This document shows positions 53,201-63,295 of a stretch of 64,000 nt of DNA, piece by piece. The notes beneath the pieces are model-generated. The model was not told the origin of the DNA, ran no database searches, and worked only from the letters and a program-made list of their open reading frames with translations. This DNA is from Phaeoceros laevis. Lineage: Eukaryota > Anthocerotophyta > Anthocerotopsida > Notothyladales. The stretch covers positions 1-64,000 of the forward strand of contig JBNGIQ010007717.1 of the NCBI GenBank assembly GCA_049999765.1, given 5' to 3'. The position numbers were made by a program, and so were the translations under genes. Each line of letters starts with the position of its first letter. The stretch's first letter is position 1.

Positions 53201-54670
53201 AGGTTTGACGGCCCTGTGTACAAGTTTTCTGCCAAACTTCGCTCTCAGGAGAAGCTTTGAATCTCTCGCCTTGCTGAAAGTCTTGGGTTGAATATCAACG
53301 TCCTTTTCGTTCGATAAATCGGGGTGTGTGGAAGCCGGGGCAAATCTGGCCTTGAGAATTAACTTCTGAGGCTGCAGCAAAGGTGACAGTGATAACCTTT
53401 GGCACCTTGACGTTGGATATTTTGAAAGGGACGCTTGTAGCTTCTGAAGAACTACTTTGGCTTGGCTAATAAACTCTTTATCAGAGGACTCCGCAGCTAT
53501 CAATTTGGCTCCGGGTTGAGTTTCCTTCGAAGGAATAGGCAGTGCCACTGCCTGTAAAGGAAGCTCAGTATTTACGGTGTCTCGTTTTGATTCTGGGAGT
53601 TTAGGAGCCCTGGTTTTCTGCACTTCTGAACGAGAGGTGTGATTGGTTTCAGGAATAGGAGCTCCAGATGCAGTAATGTCAGGATTTAGCTCCCACACTG
53701 ACTTATGCCGATTATGCCCATGGTGCTCAATGAGGTCGTCAACTCGCTCCAAGAGATCTTCGTCGGTTTCACTGATTCCCGCTTGCAAACTACTGCCGTG
53801 ATGCCCCACATTCGTTGACAATCCATTGTCTCTGTGCTTATGAGTCTCAGGCTGGAGACCTCTGTATTCGCCAAATGGCACTCCAGTTAGGCTTGGCAAT
53901 TTCTTGCCCACCTTCTTTGCTCTCTGCAAGCCCAAGATTGACGACTTGCTGGGAGCAGCCGGAGCCATGTGCAAGCTCCTGAGCTCGTCTATTCCTGCAA
54001 GACTAGCTTTGGGCCGGGAGTCACGGGTGTTCATGATGACAGAACTCCCAGAAGCAGTCAATACGTGTCCTATCCTCCCCCTTCCCCTTTCACGCCCATC
54101 GTCAGTATCTCTCAGCAGGCTTGCTCTTCTCTCAGCTGGTCTGCCCTCTCGGCTCCTTCTTTTTGATGCAACACGGCTGCCTTCGTCGGAAGAAAAGTAG
54201 CTCCTTCGGGTTTCCAAAGTGGATGGGATGCTTGACCATGGCGACAGTGTTTTAGAGCGATCTTCGTGCAACCTTTCCCTTTTCTGTGCGAACATTGCAT
54301 TTATGGGGATGGGTCCAGTGCCCCCTCTCAACCCTGGAGACGACCTTAGAGCGGGATCTCCAACTGCAATCGAGTGTCCTCTTGACAGAACAGAAGCTAG
54401 CTTATCCTGGGCTTTAGCAGGAGCTTGGGCTTTCAAGTGTGGCAGATTCTCTTGCATTTGCTGCAGCACTGTTCGAACATCTTCACCATCTTCCTCCCCA
54501 GCCTCACTTCCACCAGGGCTGGTATCTTTCTCAAGATCAAACTCATATTCTTGAGCTTCCAGGTCTTGATCCAGGTCATCACCTTCCTCACCCAGATCCA
54601 AATCGAGCTCTTCATCTTCTAAAAACAACAGATCGTCTTCTGGATTCTCTATGCCGTCCATTTCCCCCAT
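50282..54670 (-). CDS. Acidic, largely disordered N-terminal region plus leucine-rich repeats (possibly XRRA1-like)
   Basis: Exon 1 (54670 to about 52906) encodes some 585 residues: an extremely acidic start (MGEMDGIENPEDDLLFLEDE), a Ser/Arg-rich linker, then a basic beta-rich stretch (NFSCEGKVMIKLAAVVKR, LRITAPGTILNAYLLVNHK). Later exons give leucine-rich repeats of the SDS22-like class: LRQFTSLRFIDLTDNRVPMV (52700), AIRKLCLQCNRMSSLNILPG (52480), LDLSFNNLGSSAVVELAGLP (52280), TLRRLNIDHNCIKEVP, CLQTLSISGNKLESSSLS and VVLNLSYNHIVGSEELAPLM (51750). The C-terminal exons read NPLSKRASKDGAGRILDIAK, EEITEVAFARTKEAPPAKKA, a helical block ending TLKQTLSTPLIE, and MTTLSQIRAKENRQKT to the stop at 50282. 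Layout is reminiscent of animal/algal XRRA1 (LRR, ciliary/centrosomal association), but that link is tentative. The large acidic exon is not something I recognise. Total roughly 1000 aa. Confidence 0.65.
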
Positions 54671-56890
54671 GGCAAGTGAAAAACTTGGCCTAAAGGCGCA
54701 TCTTGAGCTGAAAACCTAAACCACTTGCAGCTGGCACAAAGCGCTGGCTGAGGAGCAGTGCAGAAACGCTACCCTACCAGACCTTAAATCTGGTGAAGCA
54801 GAGGTATAGTCAGCTGACATAATTTTTCAGGAAATGTTCGGTTGCTCCTTCCACATGAGCACTTCGAGTAAGCTCGAAGCTTGAGTAAGAAGGAAGAGAG
54901 GTTTGCTCTGAGATTGCTAATTCTGTTCACTATCCTAGGAACCAAAATCCTTCCAGCTTCGAGAGCTTCAATTCCTCAAATTCAGACAGCAGCAGCCAAG
55001 GTAAGGGCTCGCAAGCGCGTCAGAAGCAGCACCGAGAGATCCTGCCAACTGCACATATATGGCGGACAGGTAAACTTGGGGACGCCTCCTTACAAGGTGA
55101 CAGCATTGTCAGTCCACGGACTGGTTTTCTTTCTCAGACTCTGGTGATGGCTTTGCCTGATCTTTGGACGCACAATAGTTGTGGGAAATTCGCATTTTGA
55201 ATCATGGGTAGGGATTATCGAGATTCGGAGGGCTATAAGTTACTACAAAGCTAGTGTGCCTTGTTTGTAACTTGTAAGTGCACTAGTTGAAAAAACTCAA
55301 GAGATATCTAACTAATATATCTTTGAGAGTTTTAAAATGTAGATAGTCTTTTCATTAGTTTACTAGTTAGTAGTCATTAATATATTTATCTTGATTTTGC
55401 CTCTACTTCTTTCTAAGGTTTATGCAAACAATCTCTTGGCATCCCAATCTTACAAGCCTTGAAGATGCGCTCCAACTCTAGCTCCATCTTGAGGAGCATA
55501 CAATATGATGTATAAACAAAATAAATGCTGCTGAACTCATCAATTCTTAAGTTTTTATTTCTTAATGTTATACACATATATACTCAAAGGTTCGAAGTGT
55601 ATATTTGTAAGTCAAATCATCATAATCATTTAAGCTATTAGAAAGATCATAAAATATTAAATATGTTAAAATATTTTGATACTTTATAAGACTCATGTGA
55701 GAAGCAATATCTTGTGCAAATTTCAAAGTGTAAGAATTATTTTTGTAAATAATTTTTTTCTTGAAATTATATTCAACAAAAGTGATTGAAGAAGTACATG
55801 TTGAAGAGGAATGAATATGGTAGTACCTTCTCTATAGCTAGAAGATGTGTCTACCTAACTTTTAGGGGAGCCCATTGGATATTTGAAAGATGAATTAATT
55901 ATTGGAGAGAGTTCATTTTGCAGGAATAGTATATATTATGATATTTTGTTGGAAGCTTTGTTGCTTTATCTCAAATTGAAGAAGAAGAAACTTTATTAGG
56001 CGCTTCATAGTCCCTAGGGTCCACACATTTGTGATAGATATGAAGTAGAGTCATGAACCCCAAGTAATCTACTACCTTAGATAGAGATACATCTAGACTA
56101 GGTGAAGTTACCTTCACACATACACATGTATGAGGTGCCGGCAATAAGGAATGCAAAGGGTAGGGCAAGTGTCAAGGAATTGATATTGCTAAAATGAAAT
56201 TTGAAAACAAAGGAGTCTTGATTTGAAAACAGAGTCTTGACTCTTGAGAAGTTCAGAGACTACAGAGTTTACGACAACGAATTTTAAAAAATTCTGAAAA
56301 AAATTCAATTGCATATTTCTTGCGCGCTTGTGCGTGAGTAAATGCGTTTCTGCCGCGCAAACGCGCAAGATTAATGGACAAGACGTGGTTGGGTTCGGCT
56401 TCCCCCTCTCGACCTATCCGGTCCTCTCGAGTACACGTTGCCGCCAACTGGAGGCGTTGAAGCTGACAAGATTCAAGTTCAATTTGTGCAACGAGGTAAA
56501 CGTGCACAGCAGGCTCGATAAGCAGCTCCGTTGGGTCGGAGTGCACGAAGGTTCTTGTGATGACTTTGGAACGACCAGCCTGGCGGCCCTGCAGCTTTCA
56601 AATTACAAGTAGCCGCTCTTGGATTTTGGGTAGACTGAAGCCAAGGTCGGAGCCCACAGCAATACGGTGCCAATACCGTTGTCGGCCTACTCAAAACATG
56701 TACGCATCCTAAAATATGGCAAGTTCACTCATGCAGGAAACTGCCAAGTACAGTGCGTTGGTATCAATGACCCCAGACAGCGGAGGGTGGCCCCTGGGCT
56801 ACATGTTTCAGCAAGCGGAGGTAGGGATGGAAGCACGATGAATGACTAATGCAATACATGGACTATCCAAGAGGGTTGGCATAGAAATTT
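54671..56890. other. AT-rich spacer with no supported gene
   Basis: 2.2 kb between the LRR gene promoter and the PPR 3' end. From about 55250 to 56150 the sequence is very AT-rich, unlike the flanking genes, with repeated ATAATATAT-like stretches and no open frame of interest. The right end (56250-56890) returns to normal composition but only holds frames overlapping on both strands. Decayed mobile DNA is possible; none could be identified. Confidence 0.45.
54911..55146 (+). pseudogene. Possible fragment of an aspartic protease N terminus
   Basis: A short plus-strand frame contains LHIYGGQVNLGTPPYKVTAL, which recalls the first beta-hairpin (Y..x.VxLGTPP) that precedes the catalytic DTG in pepsin-like enzymes. 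A hydrophobic stretch upstream (LRLLILFTILGTKILP) could be a signal peptide. No ATG fits the frame, no DTG follows before the stop at 55146, and no downstream exon was found. It is either a decayed fragment or chance similarity. Confidence 0.2.
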
Positions 56891-59023
56891 TCAGCTTGAT
56901 CCAAACGACCTCAGACCTCCCAAAACCATTTTTGCATTTAGTTGGGCTAGGTTGGCATGAATTTGCTGGATCTCAGGATGTTTTGTATCTTCCACCGTAA
57001 ACATTTCTCTTCTTCCATGCCACTCAATAAAGCTGTAGCCATAAGTCTTCCATGCCCCTGCAGTAACTCTCAGTAGCTCTATGTCCTTGGCATGCTCCCA
57101 CATGCCAGCCTGCGCATATATGTTTGACATAAGCATATATGCAGCAGAGTGTTTGGGTGCCAGACTTACAGCGCACTTAAAGGCCCATATGCCAAGCTCC
57201 AGATTGCAGTGCGTCCTGCAGGCACTCATCACAGACAGCCAAACAGAGAGATCAGGCAGTACAGGCATTGCAAAAAGTAAATCATTCACTTTGTCAAAAA
57301 GACCTGCACGGCTAAGGAGATCAATGAAGCTGCAAAAATGCGGCGCCCTTAAAGTAATAGTCTCATCCATGCACATTGACTGAAACAACTCCAGGCCTGT
57401 GTCCAGCATTCCTGCGTGATTGCATGCATTGAGGATGCATAGATACGTCACCTCCCCCGGCTTCACACCCTCTTCTTGCATTTTGAGGTAGCGGATCAAG
57501 CTCAAAGCAACCTGCCCATTTCTTGCATATCCAGCAATCAGTGCAGTCCACGATACTACATCATGCTGGGGTAGACGGTCAAACACGCTCTGAGCATCTA
57601 ACATGCTCCCACATTTGCCAAAGGTGTGGATGAGAGAGCTTGCAAGTTTCTCATTCAAGTGCATTAAAACTTGACCAATATCATGTTGGATGTGATGGCA
57701 TATCCTCAGGGAACCTGTGAGGCCGCAGGCTTTTAGGACACTAAGAAAAGTTGCAGCATCTGGCCCCACACCTTGTTCTCTCATGTCCGCATAAAGTTTC
57801 AAAGCGAGTTCACCCTCATCTTGTAATGCGTATCCTGAAATCATGGCGTTCCACAACGTTACATCTCGCTTGTGCAATGCATCAAATACTCTTCTTGCAT
57901 CATCAACGCTTCCACACTTCGCATACATGACAACCAGAGTGGTGGCCACAGACATTTCCAAACTATATCCTTTACTGATAACTTCTGCATGCATCAACTT
58001 GCCTTTGTACAAAGAGTCAGGTTTGACGCACCGATGATTCATGAGCTTCCCCTCCTCCCTGTCTGCTATGCAGCTGCAGGTTTTGAAGATGTTTGAAAAG
58101 ATGCCCTGATGGGGACTGACGGCCTCCATTTGCATTTGCTCATAGAGCCACAAGGCCTTCTCCCCCTGTTCTTGCTGCACATACCCTCCAATAATGGCGT
58201 TCCATGAAACCCTATCACGGAAAGGCAGAGCATCAAACACATGCCATGCGTCCACAAGGCTTCCACATTGGACGTACATGGCAACCAACGTGGTGGCCAC
58301 GAACACATCAGATTCATACCCCCTCCTAAGAATTTCGGCATGAATAAGATGACCTTTTTGCAAGGATTCCAATTTCACCAGCATTCCGTTGACAGGAGTC
58401 GCATTTTCCGACTCTGCCAAGCAACAGCATGCTTTGAGCATGCTAACCAAGGTCCGATCATGTGGAGTGACCCAACTATCTTGCATTTGCAAATAGAGTT
58501 GCCAAGCTATCTCACCCTGTTCTAGCTGAACATACCCTGCTATGACAGCGTTCCATGATACCGCATCCCGGTGGGACAATGTCTCAAAAACCTGTCGTGC
58601 AGCCTCCATGGTTCCACATTTCACATACATATCTACTAATGCGGTGCCGACAAATAAATCTGACTCGCAGCCGTTTCTGACAATTTCCGCATGCACCTGC
58701 TTGCCCTGATTCAGATCAGCTAAACTTCCACAGGCCTTGAGGACCCTGACAAACATGTAAGTGTTCACAACTAGGCCCTGCTCTAGCCTTTGCCTGTACA
58801 CTTCCAGGGTCGTTTGTACATGGCTGCCCTTCGTGGGCGGACCCGGCATTGATCTTGACCCGTGAAAAAGGTGCGCATAAACAGAAATTCTGGCATCATT
58901 TCTGGGCATTCCCACACATGAAATATGTACTGGTCTACACCCAGGCATTGCCTTCCTTCCCAGACAGGCCTGCAAAGGATGCCCATGACTCTTCGCGGAA
59001 GCCAGAACGGCATTCTGGCTCAT
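56891..59023 (-). CDS. Pentatricopeptide repeat protein, PLS class with E domain
   Basis: Intronless, 710 aa, ATG at 59023. PPR proteins of the PLS class bind organellar RNA one base per repeat and direct C-to-U editing. From about residue 75 to 600 the protein is built of P/L/S triplets: VFVATTLVAMYVQCGSLVDA, DRVSWNAIIGGYVQQEQGEK, ATFLSVLKACGLTG, DVVSWTALIAGYARNGQVA and so on. It closes with an E-type end: AGAWKTYGYSFIEWHGRREM and HPEIQQIHANLAQLNAKM. No DYW deaminase domain follows, so if it edits it would need a DYW partner. The first about 60 residues (MSQNAVLASAKSHGHPLQ) are a possible organelle presequence. Target site cannot be given without the full repeat table. Head-to-head with SAP30BP at only 121 bp. 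Confidence 0.95.
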   Translation of the reverse strand: MSQNAVLASAKSHGHPLQACLGRKAMPGCRPVHISCVGMPRNDARISVYAHLFHGSRSMPGPPTKGSHVQTTLEVYRQRLEQGLVVNTYMFVRVLKACGSLADLNQGKQVHAEIVRNGCESDLFVGTALVDMYVKCGTMEAARQVFETLSHRDAVSWNAVIAGYVQLEQGEIAWQLYLQMQDSWVTPHDRTLVSMLKACCCLAESENATPVNGMLVKLESLQKGHLIHAEILRRGYESDVFVATTLVAMYVQCGSLVDAWHVFDALPFRDRVSWNAIIGGYVQQEQGEKALWLYEQMQMEAVSPHQGIFSNIFKTCSCIADREEGKLMNHRCVKPDSLYKGKLMHAEVISKGYSLEMSVATTLVVMYAKCGSVDDARRVFDALHKRDVTLWNAMISGYALQDEGELALKLYADMREQGVGPDAATFLSVLKACGLTGSLRICHHIQHDIGQVLMHLNEKLASSLIHTFGKCGSMLDAQSVFDRLPQHDVVSWTALIAGYARNGQVALSLIRYLKMQEEGVKPGEVTYLCILNACNHAGMLDTGLELFQSMCMDETITLRAPHFCSFIDLLSRAGLFDKVNDLLFAMPVLPDLSVWLSVMSACRTHCNLELGIWAFKCAVSLAPKHSAAYMLMSNIYAQAGMWEHAKDIELLRVTAGAWKTYGYSFIEWHGRREMFTVEDTKHPEIQQIHANLAQLNAKMVLGGLRSFGSS

Positions 59024-59144
59024 GAGGTCACCTTCATCTTCAGGTCTAGTACGATTACTTGAAGCGATAGTTTAGGGCTTAGAAGTTCAAATTTCACTTG
59101 TTTGAACATTCCATCGAACATAGCGGACGCAGCGGACCGTGAAC
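59024..59144. promoter_or_regulatory. 121-bp bidirectional promoter (PPR / SAP30BP)
   Basis: Only 121 bp lie between the two start codons, on opposite strands. Unless cryptic leader exons exist, both transcription starts and their 5' UTRs overlap or share this segment. No TATA box is visible for either side. Confidence 0.6.
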
Positions 59145-60447
59145 ATGGCAGGCAGGCGCAAGGGGGAGGGCATAGCATTGCTATCTGTGTACGCGGACGA
59201 GGATGAAGAAGATGTGGACATGGATGAAGAAGACGAGGCGATGCCAGATGCTGCCTCTCCAAAATCCGAGCCGGAAAGTCCACTGAAGGCTGGCTTGCAG
59301 GTGCACGGACAAGGAGCTGATGCAACAGCTGTGCCCACGGTCGCTCTTAAACTGCAGCAGGTGGTGGCGCGTAGCCTGGGAATTGTGGACTATGCGCAGG
59401 ATGAGGCCGCTATGTCGCCGGAGCCTGAGGACCGGGAAGAGGCCCTGGCCCTTGAGCCCGGGATTGTGCACCAGGTAGAGACGGGAAACGGGTTACGCGA
59501 CGACATCGTGAGCAAGTCTCCAGGTGCAGGCGGAACAGGATTTGAGCTTGCAGTAGAAGCTGAAGCTGATTATGCTAGCATTGATGTAGCCGCAGTGGCT
59601 GCTGGGGTGGGAAGTACTGCGCAGGAGGTAGGGTCAAACGGGAATGCGGGCAGTGAGGAACTGGACCTGGCATTGGAGGCGCTCGATGATTTTCTGCCCC
59701 CTGCACCAACAGAGAAATGCGCAGAGGAGCTGCAATTGAAGTTCGCCAAATACCTAGCTTTGAAGAACAGCGGAAGAAGCTTCAATGGGGAACTGAGAAA
59801 TTCCAAAGGGTACCGCAACCCGGATTTTTTGCAACGCGCTGTGAGGCATCAGGAGATTGATCAGATAGGGAGTTGTTTCAAGAAAGAGGTATTTGATCCC
59901 CATGGATACGATCCAGGGGACTACTATGATGCCATTACTGCTGAGCTGAACAAGGAGATGGAGAGGAAGGAGCAGGAAAGGAAGCAGAGCCAAAGGCTTG
60001 AATTTGTCCGGGGCAGCATTGCATCAGTGGCAGCGCCTGGTATGCCTGACTTGCGCTCCAAGCCCATCATGCAGCTGATTACAGGTCATAGAGGGTTGGT
60101 TGCAGCTTCCTCGGCAGCTCATGCCTCCTATGTAGGGCTTCGAGCTAGCGGAAGTCTGGCTGTACCTGTGGCTAATGGGGAGCCCCTTGTCAAGACGGAC
60201 AGTCGAAGCAAGAGGAGCAAATGGGACAAGGTGGAGCAGGATAGCAAAACCAGTACTTCTGTTCCTCCGTCGGCACCTGCGGGAAAGAATGCACTCGATG
60301 GTATGGTGACCTTTTAGACCCACACCGCCCACTTCTTGTTGTACCTGCTCTATCTAGTATCAACGTGCTCTTTGCTGAGCTTGTGACTTTTTTGCAGGTC
60401 ATGGCTCAGGTTGGAGGAATCGCCATTCATCAGGTAGAGGAGTCTGA
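59145..60447 (+). CDS. SAP30-binding protein / HCNGP-like transcriptional regulator
   Basis: Start at ATG 59145 (MAGRRKGEGIALLSVYADED); the acidic DEDEEDVDMDEEDE stretch right after YADED is typical. The HCNGP domain is at residues of about 190-285: ELQLKFAKYLALKNSGRSFN, ELRNSKGYRNPDFLQRAV, IDQIGSCFKKEVFDPHGYDP, ITAELNKEMERKEQERKQ. Near the end is RSKRSKWDKVEQD, also family-typical. Unspliced, the frame stops at 60317 (390 aa). A donor at 60301 and acceptor at 60397 (TTTTTTGCAG) would add exon 60398-60447, giving 401 aa ending SGWRNRHSSGRGV; this is the preferred model, with the intron-retained form as alternative. The animal homologue binds SAP30 and takes part in splicing of short introns. 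Nuclear location is expected. Confidence 0.88.
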
Positions 60448-61303
60448 CGGGGCAGGAGAGTGCTAATTACTAGGGTGCACAATCGGGTTTGTTACCGATG
60501 ATGCGTATGAGTCTTCGTACTACATTGGCACTGCCGAAGTTGAAGGGAGATGAGTTCACGGAGGTATTTCGTTGAGAAACATGCTTCTCATGATTATGTC
60601 AAACCCAGATTGTATTCGTATTCGCTGGGATATTGTTAAGGATAGCCTCGAGTCCTCGACTAGAGACAATTTTCCTGTTCAGTTGACATTTGTGCCAGTA
60701 TGCCTTCAAAGCTGGTGCACACGGCTGTAAATTAGTTCGACACTCAAAATAGTCTACCGTCTAGCTTGACGTCCCAAGTCCCAACGTGGGAACGATGTTA
60801 CAGCAAACTGAGGAGACAAAGCGTTCACTCGTAAGGTCTACCCTCATACGGCCGTGAAACGTGGGTGTAACATCATTTTAGTAAACCGGAGTACGACCTG
60901 GTTGTATCTGATGAGAACCAATTTCAGATCCTGAGGTCCACGCAAGTGCAAATTCTGCCTGGATATACATCAAAATTTCATTTAAAAGGAGAAGGCTGCC
61001 AGACAGCCATGTACGTATTCACCATGCTGAGACGAAAGCAAAGCGAAGTGTCAGTAGCTCTGAGCCACAGTGCGATCACTATCCCACCAACTGATCAAAA
61101 CCTTAAATCCAGGGGACTTTGGAGCCTGACTTTGCCAGTCCTTGGGGGTTGAAGGACCGAGACCTTCCGACAACGGAAAGGGAAGTTCACGAAGAGGACC
61201 TGAAAAAGTGTTCAAGTGAGTTCCGGACCATGCTGAAATGATTTGGCCCGCCCCCAGCTCCAAGATCTTTGTCAGTGTTAGCAAACCCGCCCAACAACCA
61301 CGA
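60448..61303. other. Convergent 3' flank between SAP30BP and NMT
   Basis: 855 bp with 3' UTRs of both genes. No family-like frame on either strand. A modest inverted pattern (tagcctcgagtcctcgactaga) near 60641 is short and probably incidental. Confidence 0.45.
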
Positions 61304-62635
61304 TCACAGGAGAACAAGTCCCAACTCAGTGGGCTTCAGTTGACCCCTCAGACGGTAGTTGTACAGGTAATAGTGGAGGTGACCATCTCCTGGCCCGAAC
61401 TTCAACTCCTTCAGGAATGTCTCATTGTGCATGATGTCAAGAGCATTGAAAACATCATAATCATTTCGCTTGGCCATAATCAGAGAATCCCCCATGAGTT
61501 GCAGCAGAGGAGTAGCCGTGGCCACGTTGTAGTAGGAGTAGGCTGCCTTGAGGACTGAATAGTTGTCGTTCCCTATGATTGTAGAGGGCAGAGTGTAGAA
61601 GCTGCAAAAGTCGGTGAGCTCGTGGGTCTCGGGGTTCTCAACCACGTAACTGTTCACAACATTTTCCACTGGAAGCAGCCAGTACAGAACATCCTCTGGG
61701 GAGAAAAGAGGTGCCACAATGAACTGAGAGAGGTAACCCTTCAGCAGCTTTGTAACGCCAGGCACGTCCCGCCTCTCCATGGCTCGAAAACCTTGAGTCG
61801 AGATCTCCTCTGGAAGCCGGTACAGCTTGATAGTCCTGCTCATTGTCATCCTGGGTGCAAGCCTGGAAAACCCCACGTCTATGAGCTTCTTCGGATTGAG
61901 AGACCTGTGCCAGTACTGGCAGGTGGCAATGGGAGTCGGCAGCACAACCCCAGCAGTGTACGCAGCCTGCCAGATGTTCTCTAAGTGAACTCTCCTGGTC
62001 ACTTCCTTGATCAAAACAGGAGCCAACCTCTTGGATCTCAACTTCTTGTGGACGCAAAGGAAGTTGATCTCGGCCATGAGCACCACAGTATCACGAGACC
62101 GGATATGCGCAGGAATTCCTGTGATAAAGGCAACGAGCTTCTTGCTTCCTTTGGCTCTCACCCCTATGTGCCAGTTGGGGAAGTATCCCGGTGGCCTGAG
62201 AGCCCAGCGCAGAAAGTCTACAGAGTAATCAAATCTGAACATATTGTCATCGTCTTCCACATAGTTGTTGGTGAGCAGGGTATATATCTCTTTGACAGTG
62301 CCGTCGTCCGAGATGTCACAGGTGCACCATTCATATTTGCTGGGAAGGTTGTAGGGCTCCTGCCTAACCTCGGACACCTCCTGGGGAGGATCAATTGGAC
62401 CTTCCACCAGTTCCGGCTTCGCCAGATCCTTGTACTGCCCTACCGGCTGCGTCTCCCAAAACATATGCCTCTTCTCCAGAGTAAGTGCCTTCTGCGCCTT
62501 CTTGCTCAAAATCTCGGCAGTCCCCCTCCCGACATGGACCTCTCCATTGCCCGACACCGACTCCTCCTCGCCGTTTCCGTTGACTGACCCCGGAGGATCC
62601 GACGCCACCGTCTGCGCAGGCTTCTTCCCTGCCAT
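61304..62635 (-). CDS. NMT1: Glycylpeptide N-tetradecanoyltransferase (N-myristoyltransferase)
   Basis: Intronless, 443 aa, start at ATG 62635 (MAGKKPAQTV); an in-frame GTG at 62659 is not needed. Transfers myristate from myristoyl-CoA to N-terminal Gly of proteins on cytosolic ribosomes. Landmarks: HMFWETQPVGQYKDL, EWCTCDISDDGTVKEIYTLL, NNYVEDDDNMFRFDYS, FLRWALRPPGYFPNWHIGVR, LMAEINFLCVHKKLRSKRLA (acyl-CoA site), PVLIKEVTRRVHLENIWQAA, YTAGVVLPTPIATCQYWHRS, SYYNVATATPLLQLMGDSLI, FLKELKFGPGDGHLHYYLYN and the C terminus LKPTELGLVLL. The terminal Leu is the catalytic base carboxylate in this family and is present. The Lys/Ala-rich N-terminal segment (ILSKKAQKALT) is the usual ribosome-targeting region. 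Substrates could include ARA6-type Rabs and kinases elsewhere. Confidence 0.97.
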   Translation of the reverse strand: MAGKKPAQTVASDPPGSVNGNGEEESVSGNGEVHVGRGTAEILSKKAQKALTLEKRHMFWETQPVGQYKDLAKPELVEGPIDPPQEVSEVRQEPYNLPSKYEWCTCDISDDGTVKEIYTLLTNNYVEDDDNMFRFDYSVDFLRWALRPPGYFPNWHIGVRAKGSKKLVAFITGIPAHIRSRDTVVLMAEINFLCVHKKLRSKRLAPVLIKEVTRRVHLENIWQAAYTAGVVLPTPIATCQYWHRSLNPKKLIDVGFSRLAPRMTMSRTIKLYRLPEEISTQGFRAMERRDVPGVTKLLKGYLSQFIVAPLFSPEDVLYWLLPVENVVNSYVVENPETHELTDFCSFYTLPSTIIGNDNYSVLKAAYSYYNVATATPLLQLMGDSLIMAKRNDYDVFNALDIMHNETFLKELKFGPGDGHLHYYLYNYRLRGQLKPTELGLVLL

Positions 62636-63295
62636 GTCTCCACCTGCCGGAATGGCCACTCCTCAAGATCCAGAAGCGCACCTCCTCACCCCCTACACGT
62701 TGAAGACCAACAAAGCCTAAGTAAGCATTGTACCATAACAATTCAGGGACAGTCCCAGCATAATGGTTCGAGATCCACATGCAACCGTGCAATCCAAGGT
62801 CTGGCGATCTGGTACCGGCTCGAGGCTCGACGATGCATCCAAGAAGCCGCTAGAGATCCTTTGAGCTTAGCATGGCTCCAAGGGGAATGACGGGGAATGA
62901 CTCGAGGCGCAATGTTCTGTCCGCAGGACGATATAAGTGCTCTAGGCGCAATATTCGGTCCCGGTAGGGCTTGACATCTGACCGGTCCGGTTACCGGCAG
63001 GATCACCCGACCTCTAGGTTTAACCATAGCTTGGTAAAGGCAGCTCCAACCTATCAACTTTGGACAGTTCGTGCAACCTAAGAAATAGCTTTCTAAATGC
63101 AAAATGTTGTGTGGCGACTGCTTGATGCGTGCGTCAAGCATTCGTGTGCATATCAAGCACGTAATAAAGACTCTTTTTTTCATCTACACTCTATTTACTA
63201 GTCTTAATAGCAGAATCGTATTCCTGCGCATATCCGGAACGGAAGTGGCAAGGTGTCATTTGACATCCACGTCAAGGGCAAAAAGCATCTTCTCT
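62636..63295. other. Spacer between NMT promoter and mTERF 3' end
   Basis: 660 bp, head-to-tail on the minus strand. gacgatataagtgctctaggcgcaatattcggtc near 62930 has an internal near-echo: aggcgcaat(g/a)tt at 62906 and 62943. No gene. Confidence 0.45.

Noticed and set aside
61985-62587. 200-codon plus-strand frame
   Set aside because: Exactly antisense to the highly conserved NMT frame. Translation has no family match.
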